A stretch of DNA of 64,000 nt from JANYHF01 sp963732765 (GTDB taxonomy: Bacteria; Pseudomonadota; Alphaproteobacteria; Rhizobiales; Hyphomicrobiaceae), in contig CAVTAS010000010.1 of NCBI GenBank assembly GCA_963732765.1, positions 310,001 to 374,000 of the forward strand. Direction: 5' to 3'. Position 1 is the first letter of the stretch. The number at the start of each line of letters is the position of its first letter. A program made the position numbers and the translations under genes. The notes under the pieces were generated by a model. It did not search any database, had not been told where the DNA came from, and was given only the letters and a program-made list of their open reading frames with translations. Of the stretch, positions 16,134 through 25,758 are shown one piece after another.

Positions 16134-16982
16134 TCACACTGATCGCTCCCCATCCATCACAATCGCCAGCCGCGCGAACGCCTCCACGCTCAACTCCTCC
16201 GCTCGCGCCTCCGGATTGATCCCCGCCGCGACAAGCAGCTTCTCGGGTGCCGGCGAAATCTGCTTTAGACTGACCCGCAGCATTTTTCTGCGCTGGCCGA
16301 AGGCGGCGGCGGTGAGCGCCTCAAGCGTCTGACGCCGGCACTGCGGCGTGGGCACCGCGATCGGTTCGAAACGCACCACCGACGACGACACCTTCGGCTG
16401 CGGCGTGAAGGCCTCGGGGGGCAGGTTGAAGGCGATCTTCGGTTTGGTCAGCCATTGGGCCAGTACAGACAATCGTCCATAGTCCTTGTTTCTTGGCTCT
16501 GCGACGATGCGCTCGGCTACCTCCCGCTGAAACATCAGCGTCATGCTCTCCCACCAGGGCGGCCAGGGATCGACCGTCAGCCAGCCGATCAACAGCGGGG
16601 TGGCAATGCTGTAGGGGAGGTTGCCGACGATCGCCTTCGGCCCCGCCGGTAGCCGCTGGGGATCGAGCTGCAGGGCGTCCTCCATGCGGATCTCAAGGCG
16701 ACCGGGGTAGTGCGCGGCGATCTGTTCGAGGGCGGGCAGGCAGCGGCTATCACGCTCAATCACAATGAGCCGCTCGACGCCGTTCGAGAGCAGGGCGCGC
16801 GTGAGACCGCCGGGGCCGGGGCCGATCTCGATCACGGTGCGGCCGGTGAACGGGCCGGCTGACCGAGCAATCCGTCCCGTGAGGTTCAGATCAAGGATGA
16901 AATTCTGGCTGAGCGATTTCTTGGCGGCGAGGCCGTGGTCGCGAATGATGTCGCGGAGCGGTGGGAGGCCGTCGGGGCTCAT
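16134..16982 (-). CDS. rsmA: 16S rRNA dimethyladenosine transferase
   Basis: RsmA (KsgA) dimethylates two adjacent adenines near the 3' end of 16S rRNA, a late step in 30S assembly. The 282-residue product starts with KKSLSQNFILDLNLT, the conserved QNFL-type segment, then the SAM motif VIEIGPGPGGLTRAL and the catalytic NLPY in IVGNLPYSIATPLL. It overlaps pdxA by 4 bp (ATGA), so translation is coupled. It is the last gene of the lptF-lptG-lptD-surA-pdxA-rsmA unit; the lptD-surA-pdxA-rsmA order is the same as in E. coli. Confidence 0.96.
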   Translation of the reverse strand: MSPDGLPPLRDIIRDHGLAAKKSLSQNFILDLNLTGRIARSAGPFTGRTVIEIGPGPGGLTRALLSNGVERLIVIERDSRCLPALEQIAAHYPGRLEIRMEDALQLDPQRLPAGPKAIVGNLPYSIATPLLIGWLTVDPWPPWWESMTLMFQREVAERIVAEPRNKDYGRLSVLAQWLTKPKIAFNLPPEAFTPQPKVSSSVVRFEPIAVPTPQCRRQTLEALTAAAFGQRRKMLRVSLKQISPAPEKLLVAAGINPEARAEELSVEAFARLAIVMDGERSV

Positions 16983-18007
16983 GCAACTTGTCCGCGGCGG
17001 CGTTTGGCCATGTCGTGCGCCAGGTGCAGCGCGGCGACGAAGCTGGTGGGCGAGGCCTGGCCGGTGCCCGCGATGTCAAAGGCGGTGCCATGATCCGGAG
17101 ACGTGCGCACAAAGGGCAGGCCCAAGGTGACGTTCACGCCGTGATCGAAGGCGAGCGTTTTCAGGGGGATCAGCCCCTGGTCGTGGTACATGGCCAGCAC
17201 CGCATCGTAGCGGGCGCGCGCCGCCGCGTGGAACAGGGTATCGGGCGGATACGGACCTTTGACGTCGTGCCCCTCGGCGACCAGCTCGGCGACGGCGGGA
17301 CGGATGATCGCCTCATCCTCCGGGCCCATCATACCGTGCTCGCCGGCATGCGGATTGAGACCGGCGACGGCCAGGCGCGGGCGCGCGATGCCGAAGTCGC
17401 TGACGAGAGCGGCGAGGGTGGTGAGCGCTGTACGGACGATCAGATCACGGCTCAGCAACCCGGGGACGCGCGACAGGGCGACGTGGATGGTGGCCAGCAC
17501 AACCCGAAGCTCGGGCGCGGCGAGCATCATGACGGGCCCGGCGGTCACGCCCCAGTAGCGCTGGGCCAGTTCGGCCAGAAACTCCGTATGCCCCGGATGG
17601 GTGAAGCCGCCGGACTGCAGCACATGCTTGGCGATCGGATTGGTGACGACGGCCGAGGCCTCACCTTGGTGCACCAACCGGGCGGCCTGCTCGATTGAGG
17701 CTATCGTGGCGGCGGCATTTTGAGGGTCGGGCCGTCCGGCGGTCACTTTGACAGTACACTTCAATGGAATGATCGGAATTTCTCCGATTTTCACATTTCC
17801 GATGTCATTTTTCTCGCACAGTCTCAGTGGTTTCCCACTTATTCCCAGTGCGAATTTGCGCTGCTCGACCACCTCGGGATCGGCGATCAGGATGAAGCGC
17901 GGCAGCGTTTGCGAGGCTTCCATGGCCGCCAGCACGATGTCGATCCCGATGCCGGCGGGATCGCCCATGGTCACGCCAAGCGGCGGGATCGGATCAATCG
18001 AGGCCAC
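16979..18007 (-). CDS. pdxA: 4-hydroxythreonine-4-phosphate dehydrogenase
   Basis: PdxA oxidises 4-phosphohydroxy-L-threonine in the DXP-dependent route to pyridoxal phosphate. The N-terminal TMGDPAGIGIDIV and the C-terminal YHDQGLIPLKTLAF ... RTSPDHGTAFDIAG are strong family motifs; the conserved histidines of the metal site are in HDQG and in NPHAGEHG. The length of 342 residues is normal. It overlaps the end of surA by 14 bp and rsmA by 4 bp, indicating tight coupling within the envelope operon. Confidence 0.96.
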   Translation of the reverse strand: MASIDPIPPLGVTMGDPAGIGIDIVLAAMEASQTLPRFILIADPEVVEQRKFALGISGKPLRLCEKNDIGNVKIGEIPIIPLKCTVKVTAGRPDPQNAAATIASIEQAARLVHQGEASAVVTNPIAKHVLQSGGFTHPGHTEFLAELAQRYWGVTAGPVMMLAAPELRVVLATIHVALSRVPGLLSRDLIVRTALTTLAALVSDFGIARPRLAVAGLNPHAGEHGMMGPEDEAIIRPAVAELVAEGHDVKGPYPPDTLFHAAARARYDAVLAMYHDQGLIPLKTLAFDHGVNVTLGLPFVRTSPDHGTAFDIAGTGQASPTSFVAALHLAHDMAKRRRGQVA

Positions 18008-19169
18008 AGGATTTCTTCAGCTGATAGCCGTTGCGCGCCTCGATGTTCGCGGCCGCGCACAGATCGCTCAGTACACCCTTTGACATCGCCTCGAACTTCT
18101 GCTGCTCGATCTTGCTGCGCGCGGCGGCCTTGGCGCCTTCGCCCTGGGTCCCGCTGGTTCGTTCGCACACACCGTAAATCTCGATGCCGGCGCGGGTCAG
18201 GATTGGCGGCGGCACGGAGCCGGCTTCGGCGCTGGCCAGAATGGGCCGCGCCTCGGCGCTCAGCGTTTCGGGACGTACACTGCCGAGATCTTCGAATTTG
18301 GCGCCGGCCGACTGCTTGGCCAGTTGTGCCAGATTGTTGCAGGGTTTGGCCTGTTCACGCAGTTTTTCGGCCGTGGCATAGCCCGAGACCGAGGCGGCCG
18401 CGTCATTGGACTTGAGCGGGATGGTGATGCGCTGCAGCTTCAATTCGACCGTCGGTGCGCCGCCACCGGCGTTGCCCACCGTCGAGGCCAAGGCCTGGTC
18501 GATCTCGGCGCGGCCGACCACGATCTGCCCACGGAACTTCTGCCCCAGCACACGCTGCCAGGACATCTGCGTGCGGATGCGCTCGCGAAAAGCGCGCACG
18601 CTGATGCCGCTGCCCGCGATCGAGGCCTCGAATTCCTTGAGGGTCTTCTTGTTGCGCTTGGCAAGATCGGTGATCGCGGCGTTCAGTTCGTCGTCGCTGG
18701 CCAGCATACCCAGGCGCTTGGCTTCGCCGCGCTGCAGGCTCTCGGCGATCAGCTGGCCGACTGCCGCATCCTTGAGGCCAGGACGGCTCTGGGCGATGGC
18801 CTGTTGGCGCAGACCTTCGACAAACTGGCGTTGCAGCGCGATAACTTCCTGCTGGTTCTTGGGATTGCGCGCGGTCGCAAAGGCGCGAAAGCGCTCGTTG
18901 ATATTGGGCGCTTTCAGCATGGCTTGCAGCCGCTGCTGCCAGCCTCCGCCATCGAGCGAAAGCAATTTGATGCGCTGGTCGATGGTGAATGCCGTGATCG
19001 GAGTATCGTTGACGACGACGTAGATCGTGGCGCCGGGGTCGGAGCCTTTGGCGGCCTCGGTGGCAGCCGGCTTGGCGGCATTGCCAGCCGCGATGGCGTG
19101 GCCCGCAAAGGCATGACAGGCCGCGACCAGAGCAGCGAACAGTGTGGCGGGTCGGATGAACGTGTGCAT
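17994..19169 (-). CDS. surA: SurA-like periplasmic chaperone/peptidyl-prolyl isomerase
   Basis: SurA escorts outer-membrane proteins, LptD among them, through the periplasm. The 391-residue product begins with a signal peptide (MHTFIRPATLFAALVAAC ... AIA), which decides ATG 19169 over longer upstream frames. The SurA N-terminal domain follows (VVNDTPITAFTIDQRIKLL), then a long helical section and one parvulin-like region (AQLAKQSAGAKFEDLGSV ... VRPETLS). Only a single parvulin domain is evident, and it lacks several canonical residues, so chaperone rather than isomerase activity is likely. The position between lptD and pdxA supports the call. Confidence 0.85.
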   Translation of the reverse strand: MHTFIRPATLFAALVAACHAFAGHAIAAGNAAKPAATEAAKGSDPGATIYVVVNDTPITAFTIDQRIKLLSLDGGGWQQRLQAMLKAPNINERFRAFATARNPKNQQEVIALQRQFVEGLRQQAIAQSRPGLKDAAVGQLIAESLQRGEAKRLGMLASDDELNAAITDLAKRNKKTLKEFEASIAGSGISVRAFRERIRTQMSWQRVLGQKFRGQIVVGRAEIDQALASTVGNAGGGAPTVELKLQRITIPLKSNDAAASVSGYATAEKLREQAKPCNNLAQLAKQSAGAKFEDLGSVRPETLSAEARPILASAEAGSVPPPILTRAGIEIYGVCERTSGTQGEGAKAAARSKIEQQKFEAMSKGVLSDLCAAANIEARNGYQLKKSCGLD

Positions 19170-19344
19170 GATGTCGTCGATGGTGCTGCTCCGGGCCGAT
19201 TTGCCAAACACTACGGCGTTCGGCGCCAACATGCAGCAGCGTTTCCACAGTCTTGCAGCGCAAAGATGGCGGTGCCGGATTTGCCAGTGTCTTGAGCGGT
19301 CTGCGGTGCTAGCTAAGCAGCAGGGTTGATGCCGAGGCGCAGCC

Positions 19345-21555
19345 TCATGGCCCCGCGTTCGACGTCGCACCGCTATTGCCCAGGGCATCGGTCTTGACCG
19401 TGGCGCCACCCAGATACTTGAGATCGACGCGGAACAGCAAGGTCTTGTCGGGCTGTACGTCTTGATCCTGGATATACGATTCCGAGTAGGTCACGGAAAC
19501 GCCGACGCAATCCTCGGCGCTGGAGTACTTGAGGCCAAGCGAGTCGGTGATGAAGGCGCCGTTGTCGATGTCGTAACGTGCTGAAGCCAAGGCGCTCCAA
19601 TTGGCGTCCAGTTTCAAGCTGGCGCTCGACAGAACTTCCTGGCTCTGGCGGAAATTGCCCTGCTGATCGTTGGAACGCTCCAGCGCGTAGTTTGCCGCCA
19701 GCGTCAGCGGGCCGGCCGTAAAGGAGGTCGCCAGATCTTCGCGTCGCAGTTCGAACGTATCGCTGTCGAAGCGCGACTGCGAAATGAACTGCAGATTGCT
19801 GTTCGGAGCCAAGTAGAAGCCCGCAACATAGTCGGAGCGTGCCTTATCAAGGCCGGTACGGCCGGCAAAAGGATTGTCTCCGGCAACCTGATAGCTCTGG
19901 CCGAGCACAGCGCGCAAATGGCCGCCGTTGTTGGCCTGTGCGGTGTACTGGACACCGAAGTTGGCGCGTGTGCCGGTCTCAATGCGGTCGTAACCCGAGA
20001 ACTTGTCGAGGTCGAACAGTAGGGTGTCGTCGAACACGAGGCTTTGCGCATCCTCATTCGGCAATTTCCCTTGTTCGACCGTATTCGGGCGCACAAGGAT
20101 CTGCCCAATCGGCTCGAATACCTGCGAACCCCAGCTGGAATGCGCCACGAACGGGAATTGGTATTGCAAACCAACTGTACCCGTCGCACGCGTCACTGTC
20201 TGGTCATAGACCAAACCGGGGTTGGACGGATCACTAAAGCCGGTCGTCTGATACACATCGCCGCGACCCGACAGGAATGGCGTGAAGACTTCGCCGATGC
20301 TGTCGATGATCTGACTGCGCCAGTTTGCCTGCGCAATAACGCGGCCATCGGTGTTTGCAATCGCATCGCTCGTCCGCGTGGCCGTGTCGATGCTGTTGCG
20401 GTTCAGCGCCAGGGCGTTCAAATCAAAACTGAATTCGCCGCCGATGATAGGCGTGCCTGCAACATAATGGTAGTCGACGCTCGGCAGCGCAGACGACCCG
20501 GCCGCATTTGTATCTGTCGTCAGCAGCCCACCAAATTGGTAGAAATACGCACCGAAATAGTCGCGCTCGCTCTGGCCAACCAGATGCGCCTCCGAGACGC
20601 GATTGGTCTGCAAGACGCTGTCCAGCTTGTAGAAGCGGCGGAAGGTTTCGTCGGTTTCGAGCGTCGCATTCCAACCGGCGGTCCACCAGGACCCGAGATC
20701 GAATTCACCCTGTGTGGAAAGGCTGCCGCGGAACTTGCTGTCGGTGGGCTTGCCGGCGGGAGAGTCAGTCTCCTGAATACCTGCCAGATCGAACTTGAAA
20801 GTACCGTTGGCCAGCCGCTGCCGGTACGTCGCTTTGGCCAACAGTCCGCGCTTCGACATCAGAAGGGGGTTCAACGTCAAATCGACGCTAGGTGAAATAG
20901 CCCAGAAGTATGGAATTTCAGATGTGTAACCCAGGTCAGTGCTGTAGCCCAGGCTTGGAGCCAGGAAGCCGGTACGCCGTTTCACCGACGGATCAGGTGC
21001 ATAGAAGTAGGGAATGTAGGCGACCGGTACGCCGTAGACATCGAACGAGGCATTCTCGAAGTAGACGTTGCTCTCGCTCTGCACATGCGTGATCTTTTGC
21101 GCCCGGATGCGCCAGATCGGCGGAGCATTCGGGTTATCGCGGCAAGGCTTGCAAGGCGTGAAGACACCATTCTCGAAGACGGTCGTCTCGCCTTCCTGGC
21201 GGGTCGCTTTGCTGGCCGCGATACGCACATCGTCTTGCGTCACAACACGCAATGAGCCGATGAAGCCGTCACGCAGATCGTCGCTGAGCGTGATCTGGTC
21301 CGCCGTTATGACTGAGCCGTTTGGCTCCTTGATCCGCACGTTGCCGGAAGCCGCCAGCGTATTGGCCGCCTGATCATAGATCACCTTGTCGGCGGTCAGG
21401 GCATAGTTGTTGTAGTAGATCTCGACCTTGCCCTCGGCCGTGACTTTGTTGTTCTGATTGTCGTAGACGAGGTTGTCGGCCTGCAGCAGCATCGGCTTGG
21501 TGCGGTCGACCTTGCTATTGGCGGTCGCCGTATTGCCGATTACGCTATCGAGCAA
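19345..21555 (-). CDS. lptD: LPS-assembly protein LptD (open frame lacks its signal peptide)
   Basis: LptD is the outer-membrane barrel that inserts lipopolysaccharide. The N-terminal beta-jellyroll (LptA-like) is clear: PMLLQADNLVYDNQNNKVTA, GKVEIYYNNYALTADKV, and GSVITADQITLSDDL. The barrel follows, with family motifs PVAYIPYFYAPDPSVKRRTG and SVTYSESY near the end; cysteines occur at CKPC and near the C-terminus. The open frame starts only at TTG 21555 and has no signal peptide, which is impossible for an exported barrel. The missing signal peptide is encoded just upstream in another frame (see 21556-21703), so the full gene probably spans 19345-21703 with one indel near 21612. Confidence 0.9.
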   Translation of the reverse strand: MLDSVIGNTATANSKVDRTKPMLLQADNLVYDNQNNKVTAEGKVEIYYNNYALTADKVIYDQAANTLAASGNVRIKEPNGSVITADQITLSDDLRDGFIGSLRVVTQDDVRIAASKATRQEGETTVFENGVFTPCKPCRDNPNAPPIWRIRAQKITHVQSESNVYFENASFDVYGVPVAYIPYFYAPDPSVKRRTGFLAPSLGYSTDLGYTSEIPYFWAISPSVDLTLNPLLMSKRGLLAKATYRQRLANGTFKFDLAGIQETDSPAGKPTDSKFRGSLSTQGEFDLGSWWTAGWNATLETDETFRRFYKLDSVLQTNRVSEAHLVGQSERDYFGAYFYQFGGLLTTDTNAAGSSALPSVDYHYVAGTPIIGGEFSFDLNALALNRNSIDTATRTSDAIANTDGRVIAQANWRSQIIDSIGEVFTPFLSGRGDVYQTTGFSDPSNPGLVYDQTVTRATGTVGLQYQFPFVAHSSWGSQVFEPIGQILVRPNTVEQGKLPNEDAQSLVFDDTLLFDLDKFSGYDRIETGTRANFGVQYTAQANNGGHLRAVLGQSYQVAGDNPFAGRTGLDKARSDYVAGFYLAPNSNLQFISQSRFDSDTFELRREDLATSFTAGPLTLAANYALERSNDQQGNFRQSQEVLSSASLKLDANWSALASARYDIDNGAFITDSLGLKYSSAEDCVGVSVTYSESYIQDQDVQPDKTLLFRVDLKYLGGATVKTDALGNSGATSNAGP

Positions 21556-21703
21556 GTGATCATCGACCTTTTGCTGGGCGGACGCTGGCAGGATGGCGCT
21601 GCCGACAAGGACCGATCAAAAGCAAAACGCAGGTCGCGAGGTGGCTCCACGCCCCCTTCGCGACGCGATTCTCGCGCCGTCTGATCTGCCCCCGACCAAC
21701 CAC
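21556..21703 (-). other. lptD: Out-of-frame 5' end of lptD (start and signal peptide)
   Basis: From GTG 21703, which overlaps the lptG stop (TAGTG) and has AGGAAG upstream, a frame reads VVGRGQIRRRENRVAKG then AWSHLATCVLLLIG, a basic N-region followed by a hydrophobic core. In the lptD frame, the sequence just downstream reads SVLVGSAILPASAQQ, a signal-peptidase site. Removing one base from the GG at 21612-21613 joins them into a continuous signal peptide with core CVLLLIVLVGSA and cleavage at ASA/QQ. The segment therefore looks like the true 5' end of lptD displaced by a +1 indel, real or technical. Confidence 0.65.
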
Positions 21704-22797
21704 TAGCCGTCTTCCTGGTGCAATAGAACCGTAACTGACGCAAATCCACCAATCGCTACCGGTACCAGCACCGACGCCATCGACGAAATCAGACCAGCTA
21801 CCCCCATCTGGCGAGATACTTCCGCCAGTACGAAAAACCCGAAGCCGAACACCAGCCCTCCGACAACCTTAGTTTGGATTTTGCCGAACCGGAAGGTCCG
21901 CAATGCCACAGTCCCTGCCAAAAGCACCATGATCGCGAACTGGATCGGACGGGTTAGCAGACTAGCGTATTGGACCCGGAAGGCTTTGGCCGGCAATCCG
22001 GCGCGCTCGGCCAACTGGATCAGCCCTGGCAACTGCCAGAACGAGACCGAGAACTCGGATCCGAGGGTCTCGTTCACCTCTGTCGGCGTGAGGTAGGTGC
22101 TGACCTGGTAGCTCTCGAAATGTTCTGGAGCCGCTCTCGGCCGCTCGACGATTGCGTTCGTCAAATCCCAGTAGCCGTCCCGCAGTTCGGCGCGCTGGGC
22201 TTCCACATGCTCGACGAAAGCGCCGCGCCGGTCGAATTGCACAACTTGGACGCCTGCGAGACTTCGCCCCTGGTTGGCTGTTGTGGTCGCCGACATAACA
22301 GACGAACCATCGACGCCATCTTGCCGCAGCCACTGAACGGCCGCTGACCCGCTGAACAGGCTCGATTTCTCACCGAATGCTTCGGCATAAACGGCTTCCG
22401 ACTTGGCGCGCGCAGCCGCGGCCATGGGATTGTAGGTTGTGTTGGCGAACACGCCCAGCGCCAGGGCCACGGCCAGTCCTGGCGCCAGGAATTGCCACAC
22501 CGACATGCCGGCCGCGCGCGTGACTACGATTTCGGCGTTGCGGTTGAGCGCCAGGAACGCACCAATCGTGCCCGCCAGAATAGCGAACGGCATGGTCAGC
22601 TCGGCGAACGAGGGCAGCCGCAACAAAACGATCCACAAGACCGACGTCATCGGGACCGAGCCGGACCTGCCCGCGATGCGTAGGATCTCCACGAGATCGA
22701 TCATGAAGATGATGACCATCACCAGGACAAAGACGCTGCAGATGGTCAGGAAGACGCGTTTGGCGATGTAGCGGGGAATGACGCCGAACAGGCTCAT
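21703..22797 (-). CDS. lptG: LPS export permease LptG
   Basis: LptG is one of the two transmembrane subunits of the LptBFG transporter that extracts LPS from the inner membrane. The 364-residue product has transmembrane helices near both ends (SVFVLVMVIIFMIDLVEI, and the C-terminal group around VVGGLVFGFGFFVLAEVS) and the intervening periplasmic beta-jellyroll. ATG 22797 overlaps the lptF stop (ATGA), so an upstream in-frame extension is discarded. Its own stop codon overlaps the proposed GTG start of lptD. Belongs to the YjgP/YjgQ family. Confidence 0.94.
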   Translation of the reverse strand: MSLFGVIPRYIAKRVFLTICSVFVLVMVIIFMIDLVEILRIAGRSGSVPMTSVLWIVLLRLPSFAELTMPFAILAGTIGAFLALNRNAEIVVTRAAGMSVWQFLAPGLAVALALGVFANTTYNPMAAAARAKSEAVYAEAFGEKSSLFSGSAAVQWLRQDGVDGSSVMSATTTANQGRSLAGVQVVQFDRRGAFVEHVEAQRAELRDGYWDLTNAIVERPRAAPEHFESYQVSTYLTPTEVNETLGSEFSVSFWQLPGLIQLAERAGLPAKAFRVQYASLLTRPIQFAIMVLLAGTVALRTFRFGKIQTKVVGGLVFGFGFFVLAEVSRQMGVAGLISSMASVLVPVAIGGFASVTVLLHQEDG

Positions 22798-23978
22798 GGC
22801 GCACTCCTGGCCCGCAGCATGCGCGGCATGGGTAAGCGCGCAACCCATTCGGCGATGACCCGGTTATTGTACTCGATCTGGCGCGAGATCGGCGCAAAAA
22901 GCTTTGGCGCCCAGATCGACAGCGCGGCAAGTGTGAAGCCGAACAACGGCAAGCCATAGACGAGGGCGATCGCCGAGGGCTGCGAGGCGAACAGATTTTG
23001 CGCCGCCACACCGCCCAACTTGAGGCCAGCGGCCAGGCTGAAGGCTGACACTTGCGCCTGGCTTCGCCCTTGACGCGTGGTTTGCGCCTGCCCCAGGAAT
23101 GCAACGACCAGGGCGACGATCATGAACGGATAGAACAAGTCGACAAACCGCTGATGCAACTCCGCCCGGTAGCTGCCGGGGTTCATGACGTAATAGGGCT
23201 CCTTCTCATCGGGATAGAGCAACTCAAAGAGATAGCGTGCATGGGGCTTTGGCCCTTCGGCGCGACCAGCCTCGCTGATGGTCGAGAGATCCAGCACATA
23301 GCTGTCGAACTCGATGATGGTGGCCGGCTCCTTGGGTGAGCGCCGCACAATCTGACCATCGCGCAAGATGAGATAATTCTTCTCGCCGCGCTTGCTGATG
23401 TCGCCGGAATTGGCGAGGTAAGTCATTGATTCCGTTTTCGACCGCGTGTCACTTAGCATCAGGCCTTGCAGGTGCCCCTCGCGGTCTCGCTCCCGGATAT
23501 GGAAGGTCAGGCCCTCTTCGGGGCTGGCAAATTGCCCTGGCTGCAGCACCTGGGCGATCAGGTCGGTGCGGATCTTGTTGGCGACGTCGTTGAGCGCGCG
23601 CAGGCTCCATGGCGTCACCACGAAGCTCGACACCAGCAGCCAGGCAGACACTAGCGCAGCCAACACCATCAGCGGCTGTGCAATTCGCCATACCGTAGCC
23701 CCGGCCGCCGTCAGCACGATCAGTTCGCTGTCCCCATTCATTCGATTGAGCGTATGCAAGACGGCGATGAGCAGCGCGATGGGCGCAATAATCGTGAGGA
23801 TGTCCGGGAGCACCAACAGTGTCAGCAGCAAGAATGTCGTGCTGCCCTGCCCCTCGGACGTCATGACGCTGAGCTGCTTCAACGCCATGGCGATCCACAC
23901 CACCGCCGTCAGCGACACCAGGATCATCACCAGCGCGGCGAAGGCCTGACGGAAGATGTAGCGGCCGAACAATGTCAC
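22794..23978 (-). CDS. lptF: LPS export permease LptF
   Basis: The 394-residue product is the second YjgP/YjgQ permease of LptBFG. It starts MTLFGRYIFRQAFAALVMI, a typical LptF N-terminus, with six predicted helices and a central periplasmic domain (residues about 130-260). The RMNGDSELIVLTAAG segment is the conserved coupling region that contacts LptB. It is the first gene of the minus-strand envelope operon and lies 217 bp from the divergent pepA, an arrangement common in Proteobacteria, so that gap must hold two promoters. Confidence 0.94.
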   Translation of the reverse strand: MTLFGRYIFRQAFAALVMILVSLTAVVWIAMALKQLSVMTSEGQGSTTFLLLTLLVLPDILTIIAPIALLIAVLHTLNRMNGDSELIVLTAAGATVWRIAQPLMVLAALVSAWLLVSSFVVTPWSLRALNDVANKIRTDLIAQVLQPGQFASPEEGLTFHIRERDREGHLQGLMLSDTRSKTESMTYLANSGDISKRGEKNYLILRDGQIVRRSPKEPATIIEFDSYVLDLSTISEAGRAEGPKPHARYLFELLYPDEKEPYYVMNPGSYRAELHQRFVDLFYPFMIVALVVAFLGQAQTTRQGRSQAQVSAFSLAAGLKLGGVAAQNLFASQPSAIALVYGLPLFGFTLAALSIWAPKLFAPISRQIEYNNRVIAEWVARLPMPRMLRARSAP

Positions 23979-24195
23979 GTTGCGCCGCCCTTCCCATAGC
24001 TTTCGCTGATCCCACCGGACGCCGTCTCGGTAGAATCACGTGCGGCCCCTGCTCCAGCCGCAAGATTGTCTGCGCATGGTGTCGGAAATTCGGCAAGTCC
24101 CGCTTTATGGCTTGCGAGGTCTCTGCGTTTCTCCGTAACGTGCTCAGCGCGTTGCGTCGCCTCCAGAATCGCACTCTCCCAGCCCCGGTACCTCC

Positions 24196-25701
24196 ATGTC
24201 AGCCATGCCCGCGATTGCCTTTGCCGCCTTTGGTGCGCCCGCCGCCAAGACCGTTGCGGTCCTGATGCAACCAAACCTGTCGCTCGGCGCGCAGGGCAAA
24301 GCGTTGGACAAGGCGTTGGACGGGCAGTTGACCCGCGGGGCCGGGATTGCCGGCTTCACTGGCGCCCGCAAGACGTCGATGCAACTCCTGGCACCATCCG
24401 GCTCTGACCATGATCGTGTCGTCGCCATCGGTTGCGGCGAACTTGAGGGAGCTGGCGAGCAGAGCTGGGCCGAGATCGGTGGCTACGCCTTCGGCCAGCT
24501 TTCGACCAAGAAAACCGAAGCGGCCACGCTGCTGGCGGATGTTTCGGGCCAGGTGCTCAGCCCGGAGGCGGCAGCTGCGCTGGGTCTTGGCGCGGCGCTG
24601 CGCAGCTACAGCTTCAAGAAGTTCAAGACCAAAGCCAAGAGCGCCGAGAATGGCGATGGCAGCCTGACCAAACTCACCATCCTGTGCAAGGACCCAGAGA
24701 AGGCGGCGAGCCACTTCCAGCGCTTGAGGGCGATCGCCGAGGGTGTGTTCATCGCGCGCGATCTCGTGAACGAACCGGCCAATACGCTGGGACCGGTCGA
24801 GTTCGCGGCGGAAGCCGAGAAGCTGGCTAAGGTCGGCGTGACCGTCGAGGTGTTCGACGTCGCGCAGATGACGGAGATGAAAATGCACGCGCTGCTTGCG
24901 GTTGGCCAGGGCAGCGCGCGCCCGTCCCGTTTGGTCGTCATGCAATGGCACGGTTCCGAGAAGAAGAGCACCAAGCCGGTCGCCTTCATCGGCAAGGGCG
25001 TCGTGTTCGATACCGGCGGCATCTCGATGAAGCCGGCCAAGGGTATGGAGGACATGAAGGGCGACATGGCGGGCGCAGCCTGTGTCACCGGCCTCATGCA
25101 CGCGCTGGCGTCGCGCAAGGCGGCGGTCAACGCCGTCGGCATCATCGGCCTCGTCGAGAACATGCCGTCGGACCGTGCGATGCGCCCCGGCGACATCATC
25201 GGCTCGATGTCCGGCCAGACCATCGAGGTGCTCAACACGGATGCCGAAGGCCGTCTGGTGCTGGCCGATTGCCTGCACTACTGCCAGGAACGGTTCAAGC
25301 CCAAGGCCATGGTCAATCTGGCGACGCTCACCGGCGCGATCATGGTGGCGCTGGGCAAGGAATATGCCGGGCTGTTCTCGAACAACGACAAGCTGGCGGG
25401 CTGGCTGGCCGAGGCAGGCGAAGCCACCTCCGAACGCCTGTGGCGGATGCCAATGGACTCAGCCTACGACAAGGAGATCGACAGCAAGAACGCCGATATG
25501 AAAAACATTGGCGGCCAGTACGGTGGCGCGATCACGGCGGCGCAGTTCCTCAAGCGCTTCGTGGGCGATACGCCGTGGGCGCATCTGGACATTGCCGGCG
25601 TGGCCTTGGCCTCCAACCGCAGCGAGATTTCCGAGAGCTGGAGCTCCGGCTACGGTGTGCGGCTGCTCGACCGGCTGGTGGCAGACCGCTACGAGGGGTA
25701 G
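24196..25701 (+). CDS. pepA: Leucyl aminopeptidase (M17)
   Basis: This 501-residue cytosolic metallopeptidase removes N-terminal residues from peptides. The M17 signature NTDAEGRL is present, with the metal-binding segment FIGKGVVFDTGGISMKPA and Lys/Asp ligands in MKGDMAGAA. The N-terminal macro-like domain covers about residues 1-170. The gene lies divergent from lptF. In many Proteobacteria pepA is followed by holC; here it is followed by an RTX protein gene, with no holC visible. Confidence 0.95.
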   Translation: MSAMPAIAFAAFGAPAAKTVAVLMQPNLSLGAQGKALDKALDGQLTRGAGIAGFTGARKTSMQLLAPSGSDHDRVVAIGCGELEGAGEQSWAEIGGYAFGQLSTKKTEAATLLADVSGQVLSPEAAAALGLGAALRSYSFKKFKTKAKSAENGDGSLTKLTILCKDPEKAASHFQRLRAIAEGVFIARDLVNEPANTLGPVEFAAEAEKLAKVGVTVEVFDVAQMTEMKMHALLAVGQGSARPSRLVVMQWHGSEKKSTKPVAFIGKGVVFDTGGISMKPAKGMEDMKGDMAGAACVTGLMHALASRKAAVNAVGIIGLVENMPSDRAMRPGDIIGSMSGQTIEVLNTDAEGRLVLADCLHYCQERFKPKAMVNLATLTGAIMVALGKEYAGLFSNNDKLAGWLAEAGEATSERLWRMPMDSAYDKEIDSKNADMKNIGGQYGGAITAAQFLKRFVGDTPWAHLDIAGVALASNRSEISESWSSGYGVRLLDRLVADRYEG

Positions 25702-25742
25702 TGCAATCAATTGGAAACAGGCATTAATTTCACTGATGTTTC

Positions 25743-25758
25743 CATAATATATATTATG
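25743..25758. promoter_or_regulatory. Perfect 16-bp AT palindrome upstream of the RTX gene
   Basis: CATAATATATATTATG reads the same on both strands and sits about 172 bp upstream of the RTX start in a short AT-rich island within GC-rich DNA. It overlaps TATA-like hexamers and could be a promoter, an operator or a nucleoid-protein site. No direct evidence favours one of these. Confidence 0.45.

Noticed and set aside
15383..16153. 256-codon minus-strand frame through the gap before rsmA
   Set aside because: Overlaps paralogue B on the opposite strand, has no ribosome site and no family match.
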